Assembly (NCBI GenBank): GCA_964448135.1
Contig: CAYUVH010000049.1
Location: 124,001-188,000, forward strand
DNA length: 64,000 bases
Source: CAYUVH01 sp964448135
Lineage (GTDB): Bacteria; Verrucomicrobiota; Verrucomicrobiia; Limisphaerales; UBA8199
Reading direction: 5' to 3'
Under the pieces are notes generated by a model. That model did no database searches. It was given only the letters and a program-made list of their open reading frames with translations, and was not told the DNA's origin. This document shows, in pieces, positions 50,406-60,253 of the stretch. The position numbers and the translations under genes are program-made. Positions within the stretch are counted from its first letter, which is position 1. Every line of letters starts with the position of its first letter.

Positions 50406-52844
50406 TCAAGGCTGTCGTTCGGCGGCTATGCCGGCGGTGGACTCGATTTTAGCGTCGTAACCAGCAGGCGTCTTGAGTTTGTAAACGAGCTTACCGTCCG
50501 CTTTGCGCCAATTCAGTTCCACCAGCCCGTCGGGCGTCGGCACGCGGCCCCCGCACCAGTCAAGCCCGGTGTCCGTAAACCGGAGCGTGACGGTTTTGTG
50601 AGCGGTGTCCACGTCGCGAAGTCCGAGCACGTCACGAAACAGCACGTGCACGCCGCCATGCGACGCGAAGCCGTGGTTGCAGCTGGCGTAAGCGCCGTCG
50701 TTTTCCCAGAGCGTGCCTGTGCGGTCGGCCATGTAGAGTTGGTAAGCCACGGATTCGTCGAGCAGTTGCTTGCTGAGGCCGTAACGCGAGAGAAGTTCCA
50801 GGCGAAGCACGTTGCCGACGAATGCGTTGGCGGGATGGATCTCGGGGAAGGCCTTCGTCTGCTTGCGTTGCGGGCCAAAGTCTTTCACTAAAGTGCGCCA
50901 CAGTTCGGGATAAGTCTCGGGAGCAGCCACGCCGAAATAGAACGCGAAGTATTGGCAAACCTCCGTGCGATTTGTGGTTGTGACCAGCTGGCCGTTGATC
51001 CGTTGTTGGTTGTCCACAAAGAAGTGTCCGTCATAGGATTTTCTGCGGATGGCTTCGCGGATGCTTTCCGCGTCCCGCGTCAGTTCGGGCAGATCGTACA
51101 GCTTTCCGGCAGCAGCCAGAACGCGGGCGTAGAGCATGTTTGAAGGGAAATTGACGTCCTGCACGAAAGAGTTCGCCGCCGACCATTCCACGAAGACCCA
51201 GCTCGGTAATTTCTCCAGCAGGCCGTCCTCGTTGCGAAATTGTTTGAAGTACTCCAGGAGGCGCAGCACGCGCGGTCGCAGGGCTTCAACCATCGCGCGA
51301 TCGCCACTGCGTTCGAGATACTCTTCCAACTCCAGGACGAACCACATTGACCAGTTGGGGATGAACACGCCGTCGTTGTGGTCCGCGGGATAACACATGG
51401 GCAGCATGCCCTCCGGGAGAAAGGCGAATTTCTTCGGCAACAAAAAATTCTCCAGGAAATTCTTTTCGATGCGGGTATCGCCACACAGGTCCTTCGCCGA
51501 CCGGGCGGTAAAATAGCTGTCGCACAGCCAGCCGGCTCGTTCGCGAGACGGGCAATCCATGAAGATATCGAGCGCGTTCTGCCGCAACGTTTCGCGTCCG
51601 GCGGCGAAGAGCCGGTTCAAGCGTTCGTCGCTCGCGGCAAAGTGCGCCTGGTCCACGCCTGAGCCGGCATATTCGCGCAGGTAAATATTCCTGGCCTCGA
51701 TGCCACCGGCGGTCACCAGTAGTTTTAAATAGCGCAACGTATAAGGCTCGATGGATTCGAGACGATAGGTCCCTGGCTCCAGATCGTAACTGATCACGTT
51801 CACGCAGCCGAGCCGTTTGAAATCCACGTCGCCGGAGGAAAGGATTTCGTCGAACGCAACCAGCAGGTGCGTGCGCTCGCGGCAAGTGATCTCCATGCCG
51901 ATGAAGCCGGTCAGGTTGACGCCGAGATCCAGTATTTCGCAGGTGTTCGCCGACAGCTCGAGTGCGTTCGAAGCGGAGTAGGGGAGGTTGAGGGCGCGAT
52001 TGGTCACGGTGGCGATCGTTTGCATTTCGAGCGACGGGGTGACGGTCAGTTCTTTTTCCGGGAAGCCTGCCAATTGCGGACCAATGGCGGTGAGCGAACG
52101 GTCCTTCCACGGGTTGGCGGAGGGCGGCAGGATTTTCAGTTCGCCGCGCGACGCAATCCCGGACGGCTGGCGCAGATCGTAGTCGGGATAGTTTACCCGG
52201 CGCGGCAGCAGGGCCTTGGCCGGTTGGACAGCGAGCGCGACCGATTTATCCGGGCGCGAGACGTTCGTCCGCCAACGATCATATCCCGGCGTAAGTCGAT
52301 AAGCCTCGGAGAAGGGACGTTGGAAACTATAACGCTGGACCTTCTGAATGCGCTCCGGAAGGAGGCTCGCGCTGAATCCATTTTTTTCTGTCGCAGCGAG
52401 CACTTTTCCGCCGGCGACGATTTCCGCTGCGAGAAATGAGGGCTGATCGAGCAACGAGTAGCTGTTGGCGTTGTAGCCGGCGACTTCGAAGGCTACGACA
52501 TTTTTTCCAGGTTTGAGCCGGTTGGTGATGTCCCATTCATCGAGGCGGTAAAAGCCATGCGGTCCACGCGCGGGACCGTGCGCCAGAAACTCCCCGTTCA
52601 CGAAGACACGATAAATCGTCGCGCCGGTGGCCCGCAAGAAGACCCGTTCGCGAGCAGGCGGCTCGAAGACAGCGCGAAAGCCAACCGATACGTTCCTATC
52701 CAATTCCCGTCCTTTCGGCCACACCGGCTTGGCGGATGCGAAGGCGAGGTTGGTGTTTTCCGCCGCAATTGCACCACGAGCGAAGAGGGCAAGGAAAAGC
52801 AGAGCGGAGATGAGCGGGCGAAAGCGTAACGTGGAAAAGTTCAT
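50406..52844 (-). CDS. alpha-L-rhamnosidase, GH78
   Basis: 812 residues from ATG at 52844 with signal peptide LISALLFLALFARGAIAA. The N-terminal beta-sandwich domain (about 60-130: TIYRVFVNGEFLAHGPARGP, YRLDEWDITNRLKPGKNVVA) is followed by further sandwich domains and the (alpha/alpha)6 catalytic domain. The GH78 signature FMDCPSRERAGWLCDSYF (428-445) carries the conserved Asp/Arg/Glu segment. A C-terminal beta domain ends with WCGGRVPTPDGLVELNWRKA. The enzyme hydrolyses terminal alpha-L-rhamnose by inversion. It is convergent with the sulfatase, with a 6-bp gap. The N-terminal sandwich resembles the sensor of the kinase at 21605. Confidence 0.92.
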   Translation of the reverse strand: MNFSTLRFRPLISALLFLALFARGAIAAENTNLAFASAKPVWPKGRELDRNVSVGFRAVFEPPARERVFLRATGATIYRVFVNGEFLAHGPARGPHGFYRLDEWDITNRLKPGKNVVAFEVAGYNANSYSLLDQPSFLAAEIVAGGKVLAATEKNGFSASLLPERIQKVQRYSFQRPFSEAYRLTPGYDRWRTNVSRPDKSVALAVQPAKALLPRRVNYPDYDLRQPSGIASRGELKILPPSANPWKDRSLTAIGPQLAGFPEKELTVTPSLEMQTIATVTNRALNLPYSASNALELSANTCEILDLGVNLTGFIGMEITCRERTHLLVAFDEILSSGDVDFKRLGCVNVISYDLEPGTYRLESIEPYTLRYLKLLVTAGGIEARNIYLREYAGSGVDQAHFAASDERLNRLFAAGRETLRQNALDIFMDCPSRERAGWLCDSYFTARSAKDLCGDTRIEKNFLENFLLPKKFAFLPEGMLPMCYPADHNDGVFIPNWSMWFVLELEEYLERSGDRAMVEALRPRVLRLLEYFKQFRNEDGLLEKLPSWVFVEWSAANSFVQDVNFPSNMLYARVLAAAGKLYDLPELTRDAESIREAIRRKSYDGHFFVDNQQRINGQLVTTTNRTEVCQYFAFYFGVAAPETYPELWRTLVKDFGPQRKQTKAFPEIHPANAFVGNVLRLELLSRYGLSKQLLDESVAYQLYMADRTGTLWENDGAYASCNHGFASHGGVHVLFRDVLGLRDVDTAHKTVTLRFTDTGLDWCGGRVPTPDGLVELNWRKADGKLVYKLKTPAGYDAKIESTAGIAAERQP

Positions 52845-52976
52845 CGCCGGAAGCATACTCAGGCCCGCTGGCGCGGGCGACTTCAAAGCCGTCTGGTTGC
52901 GTGGGGGCCATAGTTGTGGTTTAATCAGAGAGAACAGTGGCCCGTGCATAACCCCGAAAGTTAGAAACCTTTTTTC

Positions 52977-53885
52977 ATGCCCATCAAACGTCGCGAATTC
53001 CTGAAACGTTCCGTCCTCGGCGCCGGCATGGTCGCGACTGGATTGCCGTTCGCGCGCGCCGCCGAATCAACTGTCCCGGCCAAGTACGATCCCTACGAGA
53101 AGGTGCCACTGGGCAAAACGGATCTTAAGCTCAGCCGTTTTTGCCTCGGCACGGGCGTCAACGGCGGCAACCGCCAATCCAACGCCACGCGCATGGGCAA
53201 GGAGAAGTTCACGGCGTTGATTCAGGGCGCGTATGAGCGCGGTGTGCGGGTGTTCGACCTGGCTGATTTGTATGGGACGCATCCCTATGTGATTCCGGCG
53301 CTGAAGACCGTGCCGCGCCAGGATTATCTGATCATCACCAAGATCTGGTTCCGTGACGGGGGCATCCCGGATAAGGATCGTCCCGATGCGGATATGGTGA
53401 TCAACCGCTTTCTCAAGGAAGTGGGCACTGACTACCTGGATCTCGTGCTATTGCACTGCGTGGAGTCGCCGACGTGGAACAAGGATTTGGAAAAGCAGAT
53501 GGAGCTGATGGCGGCCCTGAAGAAAAAGGGCGTCATCCGCGCGCATGGGGTCTCCTGCCATTCGTTGGCGGCGCTGGATGTCGCGTCCTCCGAGCCGTGG
53601 GTGGATTCGGTTCACGCGCGCATCAATCCTTACGGCACGCTGATGGACGACAAAGTTGACAAAGTCGTCCCGGTTTTGAAGAAGATGCATAAGAATGGCA
53701 AAGGGGTGGTCGGCATGAAGATTCTCAGCCAGGGAGGCCTCAAAAAAGACGACGCCAAATGCGATGAATCCGCGCGGTTCGTGCTCGGGCTCGGCTGCGT
53801 GGATATTTTGAATGTTGGTTTCGAGAAGGTGGAAGAGATAGATGATTTTGCGGCCCGCGTGAGCAAGGTGCCCCGCACCGCCTGA
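52977..53885 (+). CDS. Tat-exported aldo/keto reductase
   Basis: 302 residues with a twin-arginine signal (KRREFLKRSVLGAGMVATGL). The AKR barrel has the catalytic tetrad: D and Y in FDLADLYGTHPYV, K in LIITKIW and H in LVLLHCVES. It resembles secreted Planctomycetes/Verrucomicrobia AKRs related to YdjG-like enzymes, which reduce sugar-derived aldehydes or ketones with NAD(P)H; a source of nucleotide outside the cytoplasm is unclear, and the cofactor may be carried in folded form. It is divergent from the rhamnosidase gene, so a link to rhamnose-containing glycan metabolism is possible but inferred. Confidence 0.9.
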   Translation: MPIKRREFLKRSVLGAGMVATGLPFARAAESTVPAKYDPYEKVPLGKTDLKLSRFCLGTGVNGGNRQSNATRMGKEKFTALIQGAYERGVRVFDLADLYGTHPYVIPALKTVPRQDYLIITKIWFRDGGIPDKDRPDADMVINRFLKEVGTDYLDLVLLHCVESPTWNKDLEKQMELMAALKKKGVIRAHGVSCHSLAALDVASSEPWVDSVHARINPYGTLMDDKVDKVVPVLKKMHKNGKGVVGMKILSQGGLKKDDAKCDESARFVLGLGCVDILNVGFEKVEEIDDFAARVSKVPRTA

Positions 53886-53917
53886 TCTCCGGGCCTCACG
53901 TCCAAAAACACAAAACC

Positions 53918-53950
53918 CCAGTTTGCCAACTGTGGCAAACTGGAGCTTTT
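53918..53950. terminator. bidirectional intrinsic terminator
   Basis: Perfect 11-bp stem CCAGTTTGCCA/TGGCAAACTGG (53918-53928, 53933-53943) with an ACTG loop. TTTT follows on the plus strand within seven bases; on the minus strand a T-rich stretch (complement of AAAAACACAAAAC) follows. It lies between the convergent AKR gene and the small secreted-protein gene and can serve both. Confidence 0.85.
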
Positions 53951-53967
53951 GTACTCGACTGGATATC

Positions 53968-54315
53968 TTAGAATTCCAGCGAGAGTATCCTGATTCCGCG
54001 CACCCGGCCGGTAATCAGATCACGCGAGACACTGTCCTCGAATGTCCCATACCGGGGCGGTGCCAGCGGATTCAAAAGTTGCCAGGGTTCGTTGGAGCGG
54101 ACCAGGGTGACCGCGATGCCGCTGAAAACGACCCGGCCGATTTTTACTTCGTTCAGCTTCGTTTCCGGAAGCATGATGGGATTGGCCGCCAGCTGGCGAA
54201 AGATTTCCGCGTCGAGTGTTTTCGGGTCGGTTGGCGCTGGTGGCTCCGCCATCTGGCCAAAGGCAGCCAGGGAGGCACTCACAAGCCCAATGGTAGCCAA
54301 TGTTTTCAGTTTCAT
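53968..54315 (-). CDS. small secreted protein, function unknown
   Basis: 115 residues from ATG at 54315 with signal peptide KLKTLATIGLVSASLAAFGQ. The mature part (PTDPKTLDAEIFRQLAANPI, ETKLNEVKIGRVVFSGIAVTL, RDLITGRVRGIRILSLEF) has no recognised motif. It is convergent with the AKR gene across a bidirectional terminator. It is probably expressed alone. Confidence 0.72.
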   Translation of the reverse strand: MKLKTLATIGLVSASLAAFGQMAEPPAPTDPKTLDAEIFRQLAANPIMLPETKLNEVKIGRVVFSGIAVTLVRSNEPWQLLNPLAPPRYGTFEDSVSRDLITGRVRGIRILSLEF

Positions 54316-54496
54316 AGGTAAAAACCTCGGACCGTACCGGCCCCAAGTCAAATGGGGACTTCACCCCACTAAACGAGGGAAAGCCGGATAGCCGGGTAAA
54401 GGGCTCAAATCTTCCCTTTTTCCGCAATTCCTAGGGAAATGGTGGTGATTCTGGCATCCGGGATGCTGTCTTACTTCGAGTTTTGCATCGTTCACC

Positions 54497-57400
54497 GTGA
54501 AGGCACCATTACGCATTTTGCATTTGGAAGACGACCCGGATTACGCCGATCTGGTGAAGTCGCTGCTTGATGCCGAAGGGTTCCGCGCCAACGTCAATCT
54601 CGTATCCGACCAGGCCGCTTTTGAGAAGGCCCTGGAACAGCGTGATTTTGATCTTATCCTGGCCGACTATCTTTTGCCGGCGTATAACGGCATCCAGGCC
54701 TTGAAGCTGGCGCACCAGGAGTGCCCGGACGTCCCATTTTTGCTGGTGTCGGGAACAATCGGCGAGCCGGCGGCCATCGAAAGCCTGAAGTGCGGAGCGA
54801 CCGACTACGTTCTGAAGCACTGGCCGGAGCGTCTGGTGCCGGCCATTCGCCGCGCGGCGCAGGAGGCCGAGGATCGTTTGCAGCGCCGCAAGATCGAGAC
54901 GGAGCTGATCCGCCGCGAAAAGTATTTTCGTTCGCTCACCGAAAACTCCCTCGACATTTTATCGGTGCTGAACCAGGAGGGCGTCTTTCTTTACAACAGT
55001 CCGTCCATTCATCGCGTGCTGGGATATGAGCCGCGCGACCTCGCGGGCAGGAATGCCTTCGAACGAGTGCACGCGGACGATGTGGCGACCGCCCGGCGGG
55101 CGTTCGACCACGCGCAGCAGGATCCGCAGCAGACCGTCACGATGGAATTTCGCTTCCAGCACGCGGACGGCTCCTGGCGCTATCTCGAAGCGGTGGGGCA
55201 AAACCGGCTTTCGGACCCCGATATCTGCGGGATGGTCATCAATTCGCGCGACGTCAGCGACCGCCGACGGGTGGAGCGGGACCTGCGGGAAAGCGAGAAG
55301 CAGTACCGGCTGATTTTCGACGGCAACCCCACGCCGATGTGGGTCTTCGATCAGGAAACGCTGGCGTTCCTGGAGGTGAACGACGCGGCGGTCCAACATT
55401 ACGGCTATTCGCGCGAGGAATTCCTCAAGATGAACATCCGGGATCTGCGGGCGACCGAGGACGACCCGGCATTGATGGAGTATCTGCACAAGTTGCTGAC
55501 TGAATCACGGCAGTCGGAGATGGGTTTGGGGGGAGTGTGGCGGCATCGCAAGAAGGACGGCACGCCCATCGACGTGGAAATCAAGTGGACGCTGATCCCT
55601 TTCAAGGGGCGGAAGGCGTCGCTCACGCTGGCCACCGATATTACCGAGCGCAAGAGCACCGAGCATCGAAACGCGGCGCTCTCGCATTTGGGGCAGCATT
55701 TGAGCTCGGCGACCACGCCGGCCGAAGCGGCGGCCATCCTGCAAGCCACCGCGGACAAGCTGTTCGCCTGGGATTCCTTCACACTCGATCTGTACGCCGC
55801 CGAACGAGACCGGGTGTATCCGATATTGAACGTGGATTCGGACCGGGAAGGGCGCCGCTTCGAAATTCCGGTGGATGGCGAAGCCAAGGAGCCCAGCCGC
55901 ATGGCGCGGCGCATCGTGGCCGAAGGCGCGGAATTGATTTTGCGGCCGGAGCCGATCATGGCCACGGGTGATACGATTTTGATCGGTGATACCTCCCGGC
56001 CCTCCGCGTCGCTGATGCTGGCGCCGATTCGGAATCGGACAAAAGTCATCGGCATTCTCTCGGTCCAGAGCTATCGCGTGCGCGCCTATACGAAGGACGA
56101 TCTCGCCACGCTGCAAACGGTCGCGGACCATTGCGGCGGAGCGTTGGAGCGCATCCGGGCCGAACAAGCGTTACGTGAAAGCAAGCAGCGCTTCCGCGAT
56201 GTGTTTGAGGGCTCTCCGGATGCAATTTTGGTCGCCGACTCGCGCGGCGAGGTCCTGGACGCCAATCCCGCTGCGTGCGAGCTCCATGCCTGCACTAGCA
56301 CCCAATTGATCGGCCGGAAAATGGCTGAACTGTGCTCCCCGGAAACCCAGCTGCAGTCGGAACGTGATTTTGCTTCGATGCTCGAAGGCCGGCTCCACCA
56401 GGTCGAGGGCACCGTGCGGACCATGGAAGGTCAGATCGTCCCCGTGGAAATCCGCGCCAATCGCATTGTGTATGCCGGATGTCCGGCGGCGTTGCTGCAC
56501 GTGCGGGACATCACCGATCGCCGCCTGGCCGAAGCCGCGTTGCGCAGCTCGGAAATGTTGTTTCATTCCGTGTGGGAAAACTCGGTGGACGGCATGCGCC
56601 TGACCGACGAGCAGGGCAATATCGTGGCCGTCAACAATGGATTCTGCAAGCTGGTCGGCATGGCCCGCGAGGAATTGGAAGGCCGGCCGTTCACGGTGAT
56701 CTACGCCAACACCGGACTCAGCGAGCAGAGCCTGAACAAATACCGGCATCGCTTTCGTGACCGCGCGATCGATCGCCACATGGAGCGCAAGCTTACCCTC
56801 CACAACGGCAAGGCGGTGATTTTCGCGAACACCAATTCCTTCGTCGAACTGCGCGGCCAGCCGACGTTGCTGCTCGGGCTGTTCCGTGACGTCACCGCGC
56901 AGAAAAAACTCGAGGACGAATTGCGGCAGTCGCAAAAGATGCAGGCGATCGGCCAGCTGGCCGGCGGCGTGGCCCATGATTTCAACAACATCCTGACGGT
57001 CATCCACGGACACGCTTCGCTGCTGCTCAGCGGCGGGGAGTTGAAGGATGCTTCGTCGCGTTCCGCGCAGCAGATCGTTTCAGCAGCGGAGCGGGCCGCC
57101 GGCCTGACGCGCCAATTGCTCACCTTCAGCCGCCGCCAGGTGATGCAGCCGAAGCGGCTCGATCTGAACGAAGTCGTCAACAACATGACCAAGATGCTCG
57201 GCCGCGTGCTGGGCGAGGACATCGCGCTGCAATTGCAGTATCATCCCTCGGCGGCAACGGTGCAGGCGGACTCGGGCATGGTCGAACAGGTGTTGCTGAA
57301 CCTCGTGATCAATTCACGGGACGCCATGCCGAAGGGAGGCCTGCTGACCATCCGGATCGCAAGCGTGGAATTTACCGCGCGAGAGGTCGGTTCGCATGCC

Positions 57401-58075
57401 GACGCACGCCTGGGACGTTTTGCGTGCCTGAGCGTGATGGACAGCGGCTGCGGAATTCCCCTGGAAAATCTGCCGCGCATATTCGAGCCGTTCTTTACGA
57501 CGAAGGAAGTCGGCAAAGGCACCGGCCTGGGGCTGGCCACCGCCTATGGCATCGCGGAGCAACATGGGGGCTGGATGGAAGTGGAGAGCGAACCGGGCCA
57601 GGGCTCAACGTTCTCCCTCTACCTGCCCTGGGTGAGTGAAGCGCCGCCAACCGCGCAGGCAGATGGCGCTGCGCAGGACGGGGTCCGGGGTGGCTCGGAG
57701 ACGATCCTAGTCGTGGAAGACGAGGCGCCGGTGCGGGAATTGGTGTGTGAGCTGTTGTCCAGTTACGGATACCAGATTCTGGAGGCCGACTCGGGCGTGA
57801 GGGCGCTGGATATCTGGCAAACGGACAAGCATCGGATTGATCTCCTGTTGACCGATCTGGTCATGCCGAATCAGATTTCGGGCAAGGAACTCGCGGATAA
57901 ACTTTGGAGTGAACGACCGGAATTGAAGGTCGTGTTTACCAGCGGCTATAGCGCGGAGGCTTCGCCGGCCGGCAAGGATTTCATTCTGGCCAAACATTTG
58001 AACTATCTTCAGAAACCCTACCATCCGCAACTGCTTGCCAAAACTGTACGCGGTTGCCTCGACGGGGTAAAATAG
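54497..58075 (+). CDS. hybrid sensor histidine kinase with two receiver domains
   Basis: 1192 residues from GTG at 54497. Domain order: receiver 1 (5-120, acceptor D57 in LILADYLLPAYNG), PAS (about 140-255), PAS (about 265-385), GAF (about 395-545), PAS (about 555-670), PAS (about 675-800), HisKA (H827 in GGVAHDFNNIL), HATPase (VLLNLVINSRDAMPKGG, MDSGCGIP, GKGTGLGLATAYGI) and C-terminal receiver 2 (about 1067-1190, acceptor D1120 in LLLTDLVMP). There is no transmembrane segment, so it is cytosolic. No output domain is fused, so signals should pass to a separate partner not seen nearby. It is a lone gene; the next starts 97 bp downstream. Confidence 0.92.
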   Translation: MKAPLRILHLEDDPDYADLVKSLLDAEGFRANVNLVSDQAAFEKALEQRDFDLILADYLLPAYNGIQALKLAHQECPDVPFLLVSGTIGEPAAIESLKCGATDYVLKHWPERLVPAIRRAAQEAEDRLQRRKIETELIRREKYFRSLTENSLDILSVLNQEGVFLYNSPSIHRVLGYEPRDLAGRNAFERVHADDVATARRAFDHAQQDPQQTVTMEFRFQHADGSWRYLEAVGQNRLSDPDICGMVINSRDVSDRRRVERDLRESEKQYRLIFDGNPTPMWVFDQETLAFLEVNDAAVQHYGYSREEFLKMNIRDLRATEDDPALMEYLHKLLTESRQSEMGLGGVWRHRKKDGTPIDVEIKWTLIPFKGRKASLTLATDITERKSTEHRNAALSHLGQHLSSATTPAEAAAILQATADKLFAWDSFTLDLYAAERDRVYPILNVDSDREGRRFEIPVDGEAKEPSRMARRIVAEGAELILRPEPIMATGDTILIGDTSRPSASLMLAPIRNRTKVIGILSVQSYRVRAYTKDDLATLQTVADHCGGALERIRAEQALRESKQRFRDVFEGSPDAILVADSRGEVLDANPAACELHACTSTQLIGRKMAELCSPETQLQSERDFASMLEGRLHQVEGTVRTMEGQIVPVEIRANRIVYAGCPAALLHVRDITDRRLAEAALRSSEMLFHSVWENSVDGMRLTDEQGNIVAVNNGFCKLVGMAREELEGRPFTVIYANTGLSEQSLNKYRHRFRDRAIDRHMERKLTLHNGKAVIFANTNSFVELRGQPTLLLGLFRDVTAQKKLEDELRQSQKMQAIGQLAGGVAHDFNNILTVIHGHASLLLSGGELKDASSRSAQQIVSAAERAAGLTRQLLTFSRRQVMQPKRLDLNEVVNNMTKMLGRVLGEDIALQLQYHPSAATVQADSGMVEQVLLNLVINSRDAMPKGGLLTIRIASVEFTAREVGSHADARLGRFACLSVMDSGCGIPLENLPRIFEPFFTTKEVGKGTGLGLATAYGIAEQHGGWMEVESEPGQGSTFSLYLPWVSEAPPTAQADGAAQDGVRGGSETILVVEDEAPVRELVCELLSSYGYQILEADSGVRALDIWQTDKHRIDLLLTDLVMPNQISGKELADKLWSERPELKVVFTSGYSAEASPAGKDFILAKHLNYLQKPYHPQLLAKTVRGCLDGVK

Positions 58076-58172
58076 CGTCCCAGGGTGAGGTTCCTCTAAG
58101 GGTCGTAGTTGCCGCTGGGCGACACCGTGGCCGCCCGGGCGAACATTTAAGGCTCGCGCCCCCGGCGGAAAA

Positions 58173-59432
58173 ATGCCATATGCTGACGGGCTGCATTTGA
58201 AAATTCCGGCTGCAATTCTGCTCGGTGGCAACAAGCTTAATCGCGGAGTCTTTGACCGGCTCCGCGAGCGCGGGCTGCGGGTGATAGTTGTGGATTGGGG
58301 AGCGAACCCGGAGTTGCGCGGAGACCAGCATCTGCAAATCGACGTCAAGGATACCGCCCGCGTGCTGGAGGCGTTGAGCCAGATAGGGGATTTGGACGTG
58401 CACGTGGCCTACACCTCGACGGATGTGGCCGTCCCGACGGTGATGGCGATTCACCGAAAGTACGGCCTGGAGGCGCCCGAAAACGGCGTGCTGGCGAAAC
58501 CGCTGACCAAGGGCTACATGACGAAGACGTGGCGGGAAGCCGGGCTCCTCAATCGCTTTTCCGAGGTGCTGGCTGCGGGCGATGTGGCGGGAGTGCGCGC
58601 GGCAGCGTCCAGTCGCAAGGTGATTGTGAAGCCGAACCTTTCCAGTTGCTCGCGCGGCATCACGATTCTGGAACCGGGTGCGTCCGACCCGCAACTCAGC
58701 GCCGCGTTGCGCCGGGCGGAGAGCACATCCTTCGATGGGCAGGCGATCGTCGAGGAGTTCTTCCCGGGCCGTGAGTTCACCGTGGAAATGCTCGGTGACG
58801 CGCACGGCAACGTGTCCGTGTACGCGATCTCGGTGAAGTACCATACGGTCAACGCCGGGCCGAACCGCGTGGCCAACAAGCTGCACTATAATTCCGTGGT
58901 GTATGCGGATGAGACCTACCAGCGAATCGCCGACTATGGTCGTCGCTGTTACCAGAGCCTGGGAATTCGCTGCGCGCTGGGGCACCTGGAAATTATTTTG
59001 GGTGAGAATGACCAGCTTAGCCCGGTGGAGATCGGGGCGCGATCGAGCGGGTTGATCGTGACGCCGCTCGCTGAAACCGCCAGCGGCAGGGATTTTCTGG
59101 GAGATTACCTGGCCGTGCTGCGCGGGGCGCGGCTTGAACCGGGGTTTCATCAGTCGCCAAACTCGGCGGTTTACTTCTTTTACGATTTTCCACCGGACCG
59201 GCCCTGCCGGCGGGCGACACACCTGGGGGAACATTTGCCGCCCGGCATCGAGGTGGTTTATTCCGATCGGCCGGCGATGACGCCGGGCCAAAGTTACAAC
59301 CGCATTGACAACGACACGGAGCGGCACGGCCACGAGATACTGCGTGGCCCACGGGAGCAACTCACCATCGAAGCCATCGAAGCGGCGGAACAACGCATGC
59401 TGGCGACGATGTTCAACGGCCACCACTCATGA
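58173..59432 (+). CDS. ATP-grasp-fold ligase-like protein, substrate unknown
   Basis: 419 residues. An N-terminal Rossmann-like segment (AAILLGGNKLNRGVFDRL, VIVVDWG) precedes the ATP-grasp region: VIVKPNLSSCSRGITIL (nucleotide-binding Lys and flexible loop), FDGQAIVEEFFPGREFTVEM and the metal-binding CALGHLEIILGENDQLSPVE then IGARSSG. Enzymes of this fold join a carboxylate to an amine or thiol with ATP. The Shine-Dalgarno-like GGCGGAAAA lies just upstream. ATGA overlap with the amidohydrolase-like gene (59429-59432) implies translational coupling and a shared pathway, which I cannot name. Confidence 0.82.
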   Translation: MPYADGLHLKIPAAILLGGNKLNRGVFDRLRERGLRVIVVDWGANPELRGDQHLQIDVKDTARVLEALSQIGDLDVHVAYTSTDVAVPTVMAIHRKYGLEAPENGVLAKPLTKGYMTKTWREAGLLNRFSEVLAAGDVAGVRAAASSRKVIVKPNLSSCSRGITILEPGASDPQLSAALRRAESTSFDGQAIVEEFFPGREFTVEMLGDAHGNVSVYAISVKYHTVNAGPNRVANKLHYNSVVYADETYQRIADYGRRCYQSLGIRCALGHLEIILGENDQLSPVEIGARSSGLIVTPLAETASGRDFLGDYLAVLRGARLEPGFHQSPNSAVYFFYDFPPDRPCRRATHLGEHLPPGIEVVYSDRPAMTPGQSYNRIDNDTERHGHEILRGPREQLTIEAIEAAEQRMLATMFNGHHS

Positions 59433-60106
59433 AATTCCACGACGCCCATTCGCATAAACTCGACGAACAGGATGGAGGGCTGTTCATTGGGCTGGAAGGG
59501 AAACCGGTGTTTCCGGCTGCGGTCGATAATGCGCGCGCGTTTGCGCTCGAGGACAAGGCCAGGCTCAGGTTTGCGGTGGAATATGTGACCACGGCGGCGA
59601 AGACCGGCACTCGGGCCCTACTCAAATATCATCCCCGACGAGAGGGCTACTCACCGGAGTTTGTGGCCAACAGTATCCGGCGGAGCGGTCCGAAGCTGTG
59701 CATCATCGACACGCTCAACCAACCACACTGGCAGCCGCTGGACTATTGGCGTATCGCGAAGGACTTTCCGGCTATCCAGTTTATTTTCTGCCACGCCGGC
59801 GGATACGACATTCTCGATTTCCTGAAGATGGCGGATTTCACTCCGAACATCTGGCTCGATTTTTCGCTGACCCAGCAATACTTCGGTTGGGCGGGCACGG
59901 AGCCACGCCTGCCCCACGTCTGCGATGCCATTGACTTCGGGCTGCGACATCCGCGCATCAAGCGCAAGGTGATGTTCGGTTCGGACGAACCGTTTTATTC
60001 GCAACCCCTGGCTCTCGAGCGGTACTTGCAGCTCGAAGAACGGGATTTGTTCCTGGTGAAGAACTATTTGAGTCTGGTTGAGAAGGCGGGACTGGCGTCG
60101 GCCTGA
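59429..60106 (+). CDS. amidohydrolase-like (metal-dependent hydrolase) protein
   Basis: 225 residues, shorter than most amidohydrolase_2 proteins (about 280-300). Metal-ligand landmarks are HDAHSHKLD (H-x-H strand 1), FIFCHAGGYDIL (strand 5/6 His) and VMFGSDEPFY (strand 8 Asp). A Lys in RALLKYHPRREGY could stand in for the strand-4 ligand. Such proteins hydrolyse or decarboxylate cyclic amides, lactones and related carboxylates. It is coupled to the ATP-grasp gene by an ATGA overlap, which suggests opposing or successive steps on one metabolite. Substrate unknown. Confidence 0.8.
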   Translation: MKFHDAHSHKLDEQDGGLFIGLEGKPVFPAAVDNARAFALEDKARLRFAVEYVTTAAKTGTRALLKYHPRREGYSPEFVANSIRRSGPKLCIIDTLNQPHWQPLDYWRIAKDFPAIQFIFCHAGGYDILDFLKMADFTPNIWLDFSLTQQYFGWAGTEPRLPHVCDAIDFGLRHPRIKRKVMFGSDEPFYSQPLALERYLQLEERDLFLVKNYLSLVEKAGLASA

Positions 60107-60253
60107 GGTCCGAAATCGATGGACATGCTGTAAGCGGCAGCAACGCAGGAGAGGAGAATTGGCATCCAGAAAGGCTGATTATGTGACGACATACAGCCAT
60201 ATTCGTGCCAAGTTTTTCTTGTTTTAGCCGACGGCGGTGATATCCTTTGGCCC

